Shown here piece by piece: positions 8,140 to 16,928 of a DNA stretch of 64,000 nt. A program made the position numbers and the translations under genes. The notes under the pieces were generated by a model. The model was given only the letters and a program-made list of their open reading frames with translations. It made no database searches and was not told where the DNA came from. This DNA is from Paraburkholderia monticola. GTDB taxonomy: Bacteria > Pseudomonadota > Gammaproteobacteria > Burkholderiales > Burkholderiaceae. The DNA lies in contig NZ_LRBG01000037.1 of NCBI RefSeq assembly GCF_001580545.1, positions 558,001-622,000 of the forward strand, written 5' to 3'. Every line of letters begins with the position of its first letter. Within the stretch, counting starts at the first letter, position 1.

Positions 8140-10818
8140 ATGAAGCTACGTTACGTGTTGGGTATCGGGTGCCTTGCCGCCCTGTCGGGATGGGGGAGCG
8201 ATCAGGGTTCGACGGATGCGAGTGTGCTGGCGAAGGCGAACGCGGCCGAAGTGGGATTCTCGCAGGGCGATCAGAGTAATCAGGGGAACCAGAACGATCA
8301 GGGCAGTCAGGAGAATGCCGTCAAGCGGTCAATCCTGCACAGCGTCGATCCGATGATCGGCACCGCGAATCTCGATATCAACGCGCCCTGGAACAGCGGT
8401 GTGCGGGGCCATGGCCATGTCTACCCGGGCGCGACCGTGCCGTTCGGCATGGTCCAGCTCGGGCCGGACACGACCGGCACGACCACGCCGTCGTCCGGCT
8501 GGGATCGCAGCCCAGGCTATCTGTACGACGACACCTATATCACCGGCTTCTCGCATACGCACCTGTCGGGCACCGGCGTGGGCTCGGGCGGCGAAGTGCG
8601 GTTCCTGCCGACGCTGGCGCCGGTCGACAAGGCGACGCTAGCGAAGGTGGCCGCCGATTCGTCGATCACCTACAACGCATCGTTCAAGCATGACGACGAA
8701 AGCGCTAGCGCCGGTTACTACCGTGTGCTGATGTCGCCGCAAGGCACGGGCAACACGCCGTGGAATGTGCAGGGTACGAAGGTATTCGCCGAGATGACGG
8801 CGACCGCGCATGCGGGCGTGCAGCGCTACACGTACTTCCCGAACACGGCTGGGCAGCAGCAGAACATGATCGTGAGCATCGACCAACCGATCGGCGGCAC
8901 GACCAGCAGTGGCAAGATCGTCGTGATCGACGCGCAGACGATCGCGGGATGGGAGATCACAAACAATTGGGCGAGTAACAAACCGACGTATTTCGTTGCG
9001 CGCTTTTCGAAGGCGTTTGACCGCAAGAACGTCGCCTTCAGTGCGGACGGCTACCGGGCCTATCTGACCTTCGCGGGCAATGGCAACTATGCCGGCGGCT
9101 CGGTCACGGTGGAGGTGGGCATATCGCCGTCGAGCATCGCGGACGCCCAGGCCAACCTCGCAGCAGAAGTCGGCGCGAAGTCGTTCGATCAGGTGCGCGC
9201 CTCGGCCGAGCGCGATTGGGCCACCGTGCTCGGCAGGATCCGCGTCAAGGGTGGCACGCCGGACCAGCAAACCATGTTCTACACGTCGCTGTACCGCACG
9301 ATGCTCGCGCCGACGCTCTACAACAATGCGGACGGCAGTTACGTCGGCACGGATTCGACCAATGACAGCACGACGTCACCGCCCACGACGAGCAAGCATG
9401 CGAACCCTGGTTTCGACTACTCATCGACGTTCTCGCTCTGGGACACCTTCCGCGCCGAATCGCCGTTGATGACGCTGGTGCAGCCAGAACGCATGGACGG
9501 CTGGGTCAAGTCGCTGCTGACGCAGTTCAGGCAGAACGGCAAGGGAGAACTACCGGTGTGGCCGCTTGCGCAAACGGAAACCTTCACGATGGCGGGCCAT
9601 CCGTCGATCCCGATGATTGCAGATGCCTATCTGAAGCATCTGACGAGCGCGAGTGTCGACGACATCTGGACCGCGCTGACGACTACCCAGAGCGCGAGCG
9701 CGCACGGCTTCGACCAGTATCGACAGCGCGGCTACGTGTTTGCCGGCGCCAACTCGGCTGTGTCGACTACGCAGGATTATTCGTTCGACGACTGGGCGAC
9801 AGCCGTGGTGGGCAAGGCGGCTGGCAAGGGCACGGCCGAATACCGGCCGTACCTGCAACGCAGCCTGAACTACCGGAACGTGTTCAACACAACCCTGAAC
9901 AACGGCTGGAGGTTCGCCCAGCCGAAGGATGCGCAGGGCAACTGGTTGGCCGGTTTCGATCCGACCGCGGCCGAGAAGACGAATTTCTCCGAGTCGAATT
10001 CGTGGGTCGATACGTGGAACATCTTCCACGATTTCCCGGGACTAGTTGCGCTGCTAGGGGGGAAAGCCCAATTTGTTGCGCAGCTCGACAGGACGTTTGA
10101 ACCGGCCAATCAATTAACATTCCTCGGCAACCAGGGCTTTCCGGACCTGACCGGCAGAATCGGCCAGTATTTCGCAGGCAATGAGCCGGCGAACCATCTG
10201 CCTTATCTGTACGACGTGGTGGGGATGCCGTCGAAGACGCAGGATCGGGTGCGGTCGGTGATGGACGACATGTACTCGTTGACGCTTACGGCCGGCGATC
10301 GCGGCACGTTGAGCGGCGATAGCCTGAGGGCCGCGCAGGGCGATCCGCGGCGGGTGCGGGATTCGGCCGTTCCTGGCAACGACGATTGCGGGCAGCTGTC
10401 CGCGTGGTACGTGCTGTCTGCGCTTGGCATGTATTCGCTGAACCCCGTCGGCGGTGTGTTCTATTTCGGCACGCCGCTATTCGAGGAGGCGACGATCGAC
10501 GTGCCGGTCGCGACCGGCGAGGCATCCGGCGGCAAGTTGCAGTTCGGCGCGCCGCGGCGCTTCACGATCACCGCGCATACGGCGAGCGGTGGCGCGCCGT
10601 CGTCGGTCAATCGCTTCGTCCAGTCGGTCAGCCTGAATGGCACGCCGCTGCACCGGCCTTACATCACCTATGACGAGATGAAGGCCGGCGGCACGCTCGT
10701 TTTCGTGATGGGGGCGACGCCGAACGACGCATGGATCGGCCAGTGGGACGGACAGGATCCCAACAGCGCACTGGCGCCGTCACTGGTGTCGAACGGCGGC
10801 TCGGCCGGGAATCCGTAG
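8140..10818 (+). CDS. GH92 family alpha-mannosidase, exported
   Basis: An 892-residue glycoside hydrolase family 92 protein, a family of calcium-dependent exo-alpha-mannosidases. Family landmarks run in order: SVDPMIGTANLD (about 67), HGHVYPGATVPFGMVQLGPD, GFSHTHLSGTG, SLWDTFRAESPL, GNDDCGQLSAWYV (D748, D749, the region of the catalytic base) and YFGTPLFEEATI. The start has GAGAGGAGTG just upstream. The N-terminus is a lipoprotein-type signal, but the lipobox reads AALSGW instead of AALSGC: codon 18 (8191-8193) is TGG. A Gln/Asn/Gly-rich linker follows (about 43-58). It is probably released or anchored by an uncleaved signal instead of lipid. It has its own AT-rich promoter region. Confidence 0.93.
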   Translation: MKLRYVLGIGCLAALSGWGSDQGSTDASVLAKANAAEVGFSQGDQSNQGNQNDQGSQENAVKRSILHSVDPMIGTANLDINAPWNSGVRGHGHVYPGATVPFGMVQLGPDTTGTTTPSSGWDRSPGYLYDDTYITGFSHTHLSGTGVGSGGEVRFLPTLAPVDKATLAKVAADSSITYNASFKHDDESASAGYYRVLMSPQGTGNTPWNVQGTKVFAEMTATAHAGVQRYTYFPNTAGQQQNMIVSIDQPIGGTTSSGKIVVIDAQTIAGWEITNNWASNKPTYFVARFSKAFDRKNVAFSADGYRAYLTFAGNGNYAGGSVTVEVGISPSSIADAQANLAAEVGAKSFDQVRASAERDWATVLGRIRVKGGTPDQQTMFYTSLYRTMLAPTLYNNADGSYVGTDSTNDSTTSPPTTSKHANPGFDYSSTFSLWDTFRAESPLMTLVQPERMDGWVKSLLTQFRQNGKGELPVWPLAQTETFTMAGHPSIPMIADAYLKHLTSASVDDIWTALTTTQSASAHGFDQYRQRGYVFAGANSAVSTTQDYSFDDWATAVVGKAAGKGTAEYRPYLQRSLNYRNVFNTTLNNGWRFAQPKDAQGNWLAGFDPTAAEKTNFSESNSWVDTWNIFHDFPGLVALLGGKAQFVAQLDRTFEPANQLTFLGNQGFPDLTGRIGQYFAGNEPANHLPYLYDVVGMPSKTQDRVRSVMDDMYSLTLTAGDRGTLSGDSLRAAQGDPRRVRDSAVPGNDDCGQLSAWYVLSALGMYSLNPVGGVFYFGTPLFEEATIDVPVATGEASGGKLQFGAPRRFTITAHTASGGAPSSVNRFVQSVSLNGTPLHRPYITYDEMKAGGTLVFVMGATPNDAWIGQWDGQDPNSALAPSLVSNGGSAGNP

Positions 10819-11637
10819 TCCGGTACGCCGTTCGGTGCGCTCGCCGAGCACTGTTCGCGGGTCGCAGCCGGAGCGAGTGTCCGGTTGCGTCTTCGCGTTT
10901 ATGACCCGGGAACACAGCTGGACCTTTCCACCAGAGTGAGAATCGTTCGCTGGCCTCCGACTCGGACCAGAACGTGAACTGTCAACAACTTATGAGGCCA
11001 GTGTTGAGAGGCGACGAGCCGTAGCAGGTGACGACGGAGCCAGGTCGCCAGGAGAGAGCTCGACTGGTGCTGCTCTCCAATGATTGAAAGCATGTGTGTT
11101 TTTCACCGTGCACCCGATTAGGCATGCTTTCACACATTCGCTGGTTGCGCCGGACCGCTGCAGTGGAAGCCGTTTTCGCGCCCGGAGTCATCAGCCAATT
11201 GAGCTCGCGGAACATCAATGGCGCACTCTGTCATTGGGCTGCGTGGAACAGCTGCAGAGCTTCATGCCCATGGCTACGGCATCGATGCTGCGTGTAGTTG
11301 TCTCGGATATCCCGCGTCAATAGAAAGCGCCGCGTCGCAATCCGATCGCGTCAGCTGCGTGCCGTAGTTGGCAAATGAGCTAGACGATGCGCAGCACCAG
11401 TGACTGAAGGTCTACTTGCGCGGGAGCGTCGCAAGCTTGCACTCTGAGGTCGAAAAAGCCGCCCGTACGCAGCGCCTCGATTGCGCGTCGCGTTCATGTC
11501 GCGTGAAGTGTCCGCTTGCTTCACCCAACTCGCCGCCCGTGCTCTCCCTAGTCAGCACATTTGGGCTGTATTCAATAGCGCGGAAAGGGAGCACTTCGCG
11601 GTCACCTTTCTGTCTATTTTGGGGTACTAAAGCTACG
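10819..11637. other. Intergenic region without a supported gene
   Basis: This 0.8-kb stretch separates two convergent genes. Frames of up to about 100 codons exist on both strands around 11412-11727, but they mirror each other, show no domain I recognise and have poor codon patterns. I see no transposase, RNA gene or strong terminator in it. Confidence 0.5.
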
Positions 11638-12243
11638 TCAACTCGACACCGGCGGCATGACAAATCCTTCTTTCTGCAAATCATCGAAAATTTGCGAAAG
11701 CAACGTACGAATTTTTGCCCCATTTAATGCAATTTGGTCCGGGAAACGACCGTCAAGAATACGATAATCGCTATGCCAGTACTCTGTTCCGGTTGATGCA
11801 TCGCGAAATATTGCATGGAAAATAAAATCGCTTTCTACGCCGCGCACGTCCAGGTGACCGCCTTTAACGAACAGGACGAGTTCCTTCGTGGCCGCTCGTT
11901 GTGCGGCGTCGTGTGAACCCGGTCTGTAGGGCAATCTAGGGATGGAACTTTCCCCGCCAACCGAGACGGTTGCTTGAATACCTCGCTCCCGCGCCACGTC
12001 CGGAGTCACACGCTTTATTTCATCCGCAATTTGGTAATACCCATCCTTCTGGAGAAGCGGGACCGGTGACTTGGTAGGCAACCCTCCCCGTTTTGCTGTC
12101 AAGGCTGCCTGGATATAGACCACGCCTAAGTTCGATACGGGAGCACTTGGGCGCTGCAGCACTTCCGAAGTGCCATGAATACTGCCGATACTAAGACAAC
12201 CGGACAGGAACAACGCAGAAAAGCCAATAAATACTCGTTTCAT
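11638..12243 (-). CDS. Putative outer-membrane lipoprotein, unknown function
   Basis: A 201-residue lipoprotein. The start at 12243 gives MKRVFIGFSALFLSGC with an ideal lipobox (LSGC, C16); the frame is open further upstream but that part is arginine-rich and not protein-like. The mature part contains VVYIQAALTAKRGGLPTKSP, a short VSVGGESSI segment, and the C-terminal LNGAKIRTLLSQIFDDLQKEGF. The overall plan (a repeated tenfold-charge pattern and a late DYRILDGRF segment) recalls small lipoproteins of unknown role in Burkholderiaceae. No neighbour suggests a function. Confidence 0.75.
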   Translation of the reverse strand: MKRVFIGFSALFLSGCLSIGSIHGTSEVLQRPSAPVSNLGVVYIQAALTAKRGGLPTKSPVPLLQKDGYYQIADEIKRVTPDVARERGIQATVSVGGESSIPRLPYRPGSHDAAQRAATKELVLFVKGGHLDVRGVESDFIFHAIFRDASTGTEYWHSDYRILDGRFPDQIALNGAKIRTLLSQIFDDLQKEGFVMPPVSS

Positions 12244-12448
12244 TCTTTGTCTTGAAGGTGAATGATCGCTGCCTGAAAAGCGGGCTGCAGCAGCGCGGCG
12301 CCGGCATCGCATTACGGGCGTCTCGGGCGGCGCCTGTGAGATCGACAGGCCACGATTTCGCTGCCTTTGAGTGGCCGGTTTTGGCCCGAGCGGCGACATC
12401 CTCGAAGACTTTTCACTTTCGGACCGTCTTCGGGGACATCAAGCGCGG

Positions 12449-13306
12449 TTACCTGCCTGCGCTCAGTTCCTGCTGGCGACTCATTCGCGCGTCTTCCTCA
12501 AGACGTGTCGCTTCGAGTTCCTGCAGCACGCCATCGAGGTCCACAGGTCGCGCGTCGACTTCGATGCGACCGGTCAGTTCGGCATCGACGTGCAGCCGGC
12601 CTGTCTCGAAGAGCGCCCAGATCTCCGTCCCATAACTCGCGGTGAGTATTTGCGGTGCAAACCGTCCGAAGTACGCGGCCAGGTTGTCGACGTCTCGCTT
12701 GAGCATCGAGGCAGCTTCGTTGTTGCCGGCTGCATCGACGGCCTGTGGCAGATCAATGATCACCGGCCCATCTGCTGCCAGCAGGATGTTGTATTCCGAC
12801 AGGTCGCCGTGAACTACGCCTGCGCAGAGCATGCGGACAACCTGGTTCAGCAGCAGCGCGTGCAGTTCGAGAGCGCGGGCTTCGGTCAGATCGACGTCGT
12901 TCAGCCGTGGCGCGACGTCACCCGCCCCGTCGATCACCAGCTCCATCAGCAATACGCCGTCGGTACAAATATAGGGTTGCGGCACGCGCACACCTGCGTT
13001 GGCGAGCCGGAACAGCGCGTCCACTTCAGCGTTCTGCCATGACGCTTCCTGCATCTGACGGCCGTAGCGCGTACCTTTTTCCATCGCCCGAGCCTGCCGG
13101 CTGTTCTTGACCTTGCGACCGTCCCGATACGACGCGGCTTGCCGAAAACTGCGCTGCTTGGCGTCCTTGTAGACCTTGGCGCAACGCGTCGATTCGCCGC
13201 TGCGCACGACATAGACTGTTGCCTCCTTGCCGCTCATCAACTGGCCGATGACTTCGTCGATGAGCCCTTCTTCGAGAAGCGGTGCAAGTCGTTTTGGTAT
13301 TTTCAT
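12449..13306 (-). CDS. RIO-type serine protein kinase
   Basis: A 285-residue RIO1-like kinase. The nucleotide loop is SGKEATVYVV (25-34), the ATP-anchoring lysine is K44 (RCAKVYKD), the catalytic loop is HGDLSEYN (D168, N173) and the metal-binding aspartate is D185 (VIIDLPQAVD). These are diagnostic for RIO kinases and differ from eukaryotic-type Ser/Thr kinases. The start at 13306 (MKIPKRLAPL) is preferred; 13339 is possible and would add 11 residues. Bacterial RIO proteins are poorly characterised, and their substrate is unknown. A perfect palindrome lies just upstream at 13340-13353. Confidence 0.9.
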   Translation of the reverse strand: MKIPKRLAPLLEEGLIDEVIGQLMSGKEATVYVVRSGESTRCAKVYKDAKQRSFRQAASYRDGRKVKNSRQARAMEKGTRYGRQMQEASWQNAEVDALFRLANAGVRVPQPYICTDGVLLMELVIDGAGDVAPRLNDVDLTEARALELHALLLNQVVRMLCAGVVHGDLSEYNILLAADGPVIIDLPQAVDAAGNNEAASMLKRDVDNLAAYFGRFAPQILTASYGTEIWALFETGRLHVDAELTGRIEVDARPVDLDGVLQELEATRLEEDARMSRQQELSAGR

Positions 13307-13339
13307 ACGGTCGTCAGCCGCAGCTCGTGGAACGTGCAT

Positions 13340-13353
13340 TCCACGCGCGTGGA
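13340..13353. promoter_or_regulatory. 14-bp palindrome upstream of the RIO kinase gene
   Basis: TCCACGCGCGTGGA is a perfect 14-bp palindrome lying 34 bases before the chosen start of the RIO kinase gene. It could be an operator or part of a 5' leader hairpin; no regulator is encoded next to it. Confidence 0.35.
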
Positions 13354-13568
13354 TCGTGAAGGACCCGCTGAGGTATGCGCGACCAACAAACCGATGAATC
13401 GAGAAACCGCTGCCGGCGGCCTTGAGCTTGCTGAGTGGGAGATGGATGGAGCCATGCTCGGATTATACGGGCGGCCGACGACGAGCCGCCGCAAATCTCC
13501 CGCCGACTGCGTAGATGCATTGTTTGCCAACGATTTCAGGTAGTGGAGCTACCGCGCCAGTCAGTTGG

Positions 13569-13865
13569 CTAACTGTCGAGGCCTAGCAGTATGTTTCTGT
13601 AATGTGAACGCGCGACACGTACCGTAGTTTGCCCAAATACGAATCCGCCAACGCCGCCTCCGATAAATGCTCCAACGATCGGATGCGAGGCAAATGCACC
13701 AAGTCCCGCACCCACTGCGGCGCACAGGGCGCACGCGAGCAAACCGGCCCATATCTGCCAATGACGCCAGCTACGACGATAGGCGCGTCGCCAATTTACG
13801 CGTCTGTCGCGCGCCGGGAGATTCGCCAGCTCAGGGATGCTCTTCAAAGTCCAAAAGACTGTCAT
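13569..13865 (-). CDS. Small membrane protein with glycine-zipper segment
   Basis: A 98-residue protein with AGGAG upstream of ATG 13865. The first 40 residues are basic and tryptophan-rich (WRRAYRRSWRHWQIW). Two hydrophobic segments follow, at about 41-58 and 63-80; the second is a glycine zipper (GAFIGGGVGGFVFG), and the tail is charged. This suits a small inner-membrane protein. I do not recognise a named family. It is transcribed on the same strand as the RIO kinase gene but 262 bases away, so it is probably separate. Confidence 0.7.
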   Translation of the reverse strand: MTVFWTLKSIPELANLPARDRRVNWRRAYRRSWRHWQIWAGLLACALCAAVGAGLGAFASHPIVGAFIGGGVGGFVFGQTTVRVARSHYRNILLGLDS

Positions 13866-14615
13866 TGCCGATCTCCTGCATTTGTTCGAGCCCTAGAATT
13901 GTCCGCGATCTTCGGCACGATGTCGACCGGCCGAAACTGGCCGAACTGCGACTCATGCGTCCGACTCGGATCGATCCGTTCAGCCTCTCAGCCTGTCGTA
14001 GCCGCCATGATAGGGTGCGAGGCAGCTCAGTGAGTTATTGATGGGGAACTGTTGTGCAAACTTAGTTTCCGCGACGGTCGGTTAAGGCCGAATCGTTGCA
14101 AGCTTCGCAAACGAAAGTCGCCGCCGTATACGCTGAGCCGTGAGTGAGCAGTCAAATCAAAGCTTGCAAACTCCTGACAATCGGGCTTTAATGAGACTGT
14201 CTACATCCTCTGTCGCTTACGAGCGACCCAATTGAGGCCATAACAGTGCATTTCTTCCTGAGTCTTTCTGTCCTGGTGTGTTTCCGTTCTCGGGGCCTAC
14301 CCGAAGAGGAGACGTGCAGACATCGAGACCCGGGGACTGTGAAACGCACACGGAGCCGCGTTCTTCCCGCGGACAAGTCAGCACTTCCCTTCGCCCGGCG
14401 CTTCGAATAAGAGCGAAGAGCCGGGCCTCCTACCAGACCTGACGGCACACCACGCCATTGTTTCGCGCCTTTCCTGGCAGGCGAGGGCAAGTAGCGCGCA
14501 GCAACGCGCAGTCGCGTGTCACGTCCCACAGCCCCCGTCGCGCTGCTAACGCGCGGCCTGCTACCGCGCTGCGATTGCGGCGGGGCTAACCACGTGCTGG
14601 AAAACTGGGAAAGCC
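13866..14615. other. Long leader/intergenic region upstream of a three-gene operon
   Basis: No gene is supported. Frames on the minus strand here are arginine/serine-rich and unlike proteins. The right half (about 14250-14600) is GC-rich and full of short inverted repeats, including the strong hairpin at 14393-14426, which suggests a structured 5' leader for the gene at 14616. Confidence 0.45.
14393..14426 (+). promoter_or_regulatory. Strong hairpin in the leader of the 14616 operon
   Basis: Arms GCCCGGCGCTTCG and CGAAGAGCCGGGC pair over 13 positions with one mismatch around an 8-base loop. No U-run follows, so it is not a classical terminator. Lying 190 bases upstream of the first ATG, it may be a regulatory RNA element or part of a larger folded leader (inference). 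Confidence 0.4.
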
Positions 14616-15020
14616 ATGAGAACGCAAGCGAAGCATTCATTGCAGGCTGTTCAAGCCGGAAAGACAATCGCGATCGAGTTCGCAAATCGGCCTGCAGATA
14701 TGCAGGGGCCTGCGCCGCAGGCGCGGCACGTCGCCCCATTGAGTTACTGCTCGACATATAAGGGCTACCGCCTTTCAGTCCATGCTCGGCCTGCGGACAC
14801 CGATCTATATGCCGCCGATCTTGTTATTGAACAGGCGGACTCCTCATCATGTAAATTTCGCGCCCTGGACTATTTCTACACGGCGGCGGAGGCGCTAGGG
14901 TATGCGACACGATGGGGAAGGATATGGGTCGATCACCGACTGCAAAAAGTGGTGGAGCGAACCATGGGTACCGACATCATGGACGGCAGACCTGACACCG
15001 CTCGCGGAAGCGGGGAGTAG
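14616..15020 (+). CDS. Conserved hypothetical protein
   Basis: A 134-residue soluble protein with GGGAAA a few bases before its ATG. The core runs from YKGYRLSVHARPADTD through AADLVIEQ to DYFYTAAEALGYATRWGRIWVD. This pattern is seen in small Burkholderia proteins of unknown function that carry an 'A.E.A..YA..WGR.W.D' tail. The stop is 5 bases before the next ATG, and the third gene overlaps the second, so this is a tight operon. The last gene of the set resembles Rnk/GreA-C proteins, which may hint at stress or nucleotide physiology; otherwise the role is unknown. Confidence 0.7.
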   Translation: MRTQAKHSLQAVQAGKTIAIEFANRPADMQGPAPQARHVAPLSYCSTYKGYRLSVHARPADTDLYAADLVIEQADSSSCKFRALDYFYTAAEALGYATRWGRIWVDHRLQKVVERTMGTDIMDGRPDTARGSGE

Positions 15021-15025
15021 TCATC

Positions 15026-15397
15026 ATGCAGACCTTCACCTCACTGTCAGTCGCGCGGCCTCTTCGCTTTGTGCTGCGGGACGCAGGCAACCCGACAGCA
15101 GCACTACTCTACTGGCTCGGTGTCGCGAAGCCTTCGACGTACGCGAGCTTTGCCGAGGTCACCCGGCGCCTGGCTCCACTGATGCAGGTGGTCTTTTCAG
15201 ATGAGCGTCCCGGCGCGTTCGTGAACCGGGACGTCGTGCGCCGCGTGCATCGATCGGGCACGGCCACACGGCTGATCTTTCTCGATGCGTCCTGGCTGGA
15301 GATATGGGATGACAGCCGATGCTCAGACATCTGCAATCTTTATTCTTGCCGGAGGCAATCGTGCTGTTCCCCCAAACCTGTTCTCTCACTGATATGA
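15026..15397 (+). CDS. Conserved hypothetical protein
   Basis: A 123-residue protein with GGGGAG 8 bases before ATG 15026. The folded part spans about residues 1-92 (RPLRFVLRDAGNPTAALLYW, RRLAPLMQVVFSDE, LIFLDASWLEIW). The last 30 residues are cysteine-rich and look less protein-like, as they overlap the beginning of the next gene by 37 bases. It might originally have been shorter, with the overlap forming translational coupling. No domain is recognised. It is the middle gene of the operon that begins at 14616. Confidence 0.6.
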   Translation: MQTFTSLSVARPLRFVLRDAGNPTAALLYWLGVAKPSTYASFAEVTRRLAPLMQVVFSDERPGAFVNRDVVRRVHRSGTATRLIFLDASWLEIWDDSRCSDICNLYSCRRQSCCSPKPVLSLI

Positions 15398-15807
15398 AGA
15401 CGCTTGCGGAAAATGAGCGCATCGTGTCCGAAAGCGATCTGGCTCAACTGAAAGCGTGCATCGATCTGCCAACGGCGACACCGCAGCAGCGAGCGATGGT
15501 GGAGACGCTTGAGGCCACCGCTTTACTTGTAGCCCCTGAGCAGATACCGCCTGACGTCGTCACGATGAACACGATGATTGAATGCGCGGCACTCGACAGT
15601 GCGGACACACATCGCTGGAAGCTGGTTTATCCCGACAAGGCGGACTATCGGATGGGATATCTGTCGGTGCTGTCGCCTGCCGGCATTTCAATTTTGGGTG
15701 CGCGATGTGGGCAGACCGTAGTGTGCCGACCACCGAGCGGCGTGCAGATCCGTTACGTTATCAATGCGATACTGCTCCAACCGGAGAGCCGCCACTTTGC
15801 TCAATGA
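15361..15807 (+). CDS. GreA/GreB C-terminal-domain protein, Rnk-like
   Basis: The start is taken as GTG 15361 because GGAGG lies at 15351-15355, exactly 5 bases away; ATG 15394 has no such site. The 148-residue product has a short helical N-terminal part (about 10-50) and a GreA/B C-terminal FKBP-like domain: TMIECAALDSADTHRWKLVY, DKADYRMGYLSVLSPAG, and ALLGA-like ISILGARCGQTV. This is the plan of the nucleoside-diphosphate-kinase regulator Rnk, which lacks the long coiled coil of GreA and binds RNA polymerase without cleavage activity. The domain assignment is firm. The name Rnk is inference. Confidence 0.8.
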   Translation: MLFPQTCSLTDMKTLAENERIVSESDLAQLKACIDLPTATPQQRAMVETLEATALLVAPEQIPPDVVTMNTMIECAALDSADTHRWKLVYPDKADYRMGYLSVLSPAGISILGARCGQTVVCRPPSGVQIRYVINAILLQPESRHFAQ

Positions 15808-16016
15808 CGCCTTTGGCTACCGCCCGACTCGGGGGGTAGCCGGAACGTTGCAATCATCGGGCATCGACCGGTTGAATCCGCCACTTGCAGCCGCCACTCG
15901 GTCCAGGAGGACGGCGAGGACCGTTGCCGGTTCCTCATCAGCCATTCACCAGGGGAGCGTGGGCTGCTCGCTGGCCAGATCACTCACCGTGCGGGAGCTT
16001 CCCATCGAGGCCACCA

Positions 16017-16445
16017 TCATTTCTCTTCCCGCATCGACGGCGTAAACGTGATTCCTATCAGCAATCCTTCCGGCCCGATGAAGCGACTGACGATCTGGCC
16101 CCACGGCTCATTCCGGTTGCTGACCAGCATCCGATACCCTTGTGATTCAAGTTCTGTCGTAGCCGCTTTGACGTTGTCGACATCGAACTCAAGCCAAGCT
16201 TGTGGGACAGGTACGTCATCAGGCCACGAATCCGTTCCAAAGCACGACTGAGCGGCTTGAGAGAGCGGCCACAAGGCGAAGGTGTTTGCGCCTTTCAGAC
16301 TCTCAGTATGGAGGTAGCCGCCTTTCTCCTCCTTAAAGGAGATATCGAGGGCCCGACTGTAGAGCTCGCGGCTTGCCTGGGCATCAGTCACAATCGGGCC
16401 AAAGCCTGCGATGAACAAGGCAGTGGTTTTGGGGATCTCTTTCAT
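16017..16445 (-). CDS. VOC/glyoxalase-fold protein
   Basis: A 142-residue protein of the vicinal oxygen chelate superfamily. ATG 16445 follows GGAGAAG; upstream codons have no start support. The beta-alpha-beta modules are visible as FGPIVTDAQASRELYSRALD (about 15-34) and AWLEFDVDNVKAATTELESQ (about 83-102), with the closing IGPEGLLIGITFTP. The final GPEGLLIGI segment fits VOC proteins, which use a glutamate as metal ligand, but a full ligand set cannot be confirmed. It could be a dioxygenase-like enzyme or an antibiotic-binding protein. No operon partner. Confidence 0.78.
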   Translation of the reverse strand: MKEIPKTTALFIAGFGPIVTDAQASRELYSRALDISFKEEKGGYLHTESLKGANTFALWPLSQAAQSCFGTDSWPDDVPVPQAWLEFDVDNVKAATTELESQGYRMLVSNRNEPWGQIVSRFIGPEGLLIGITFTPSMREEK

Positions 16446-16928
16446 GGCTTCTCCGTTGCCGCGAATCAGCGGCGCCATGTGGAATAAAAAAGTCTGCCCG
16501 CGCCCGTCGAACTGATTGGCGGCCAGTTATTCCGGTAACGCGGAGCATGGACGAGTATAGGCGCGTCTCAGGAGGCCGGCAGGCGTCTCCACGCGGTAGC
16601 GAACGGCGATCGGACGGGTTCGGTAGCGTTCGCGGCATCGACCGTGTGGGTCACGTCCCGGGCCGACTGCTGACGCTCGATTGTCCCCTCCCAACTTCGG
16701 TCGAGCGACCGCACGTGGCCGATAGCACCAGTTCGATGAACGGATCTCAATGCGGCCGTTGGGATTCTCAATGACTGCTTCGGGTGACTGGTGCGAACGC
16801 GTACTGCCGGCCAGTTATCGTCAGTCAGCCTCTCAATTCGAAAGGCTGCTCATAGGAATGAGACATTGAAAATCCGGGCGAGAACCGGCTGGCCATTGAC
16901 CAGGCCGGGAACGCGAAGCAGATGTCAC
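16446..16928. other. Intergenic region, no gene recognised
   Basis: The segment contains the words GGCCAGTTAT twice (about 16520 and 16803) and resembles short non-coding spacer DNA scattered in Burkholderia genomes. No frame with convincing codon use or a ribosome site was found, and no RNA gene is evident. Confidence 0.4.

Noticed and set aside
14188..14757. 189-codon minus-strand frame in the leader of the 14616 operon
   Set aside because: Ser/Arg-rich, no ribosome site, overlaps the hairpin region and the start of a better gene.
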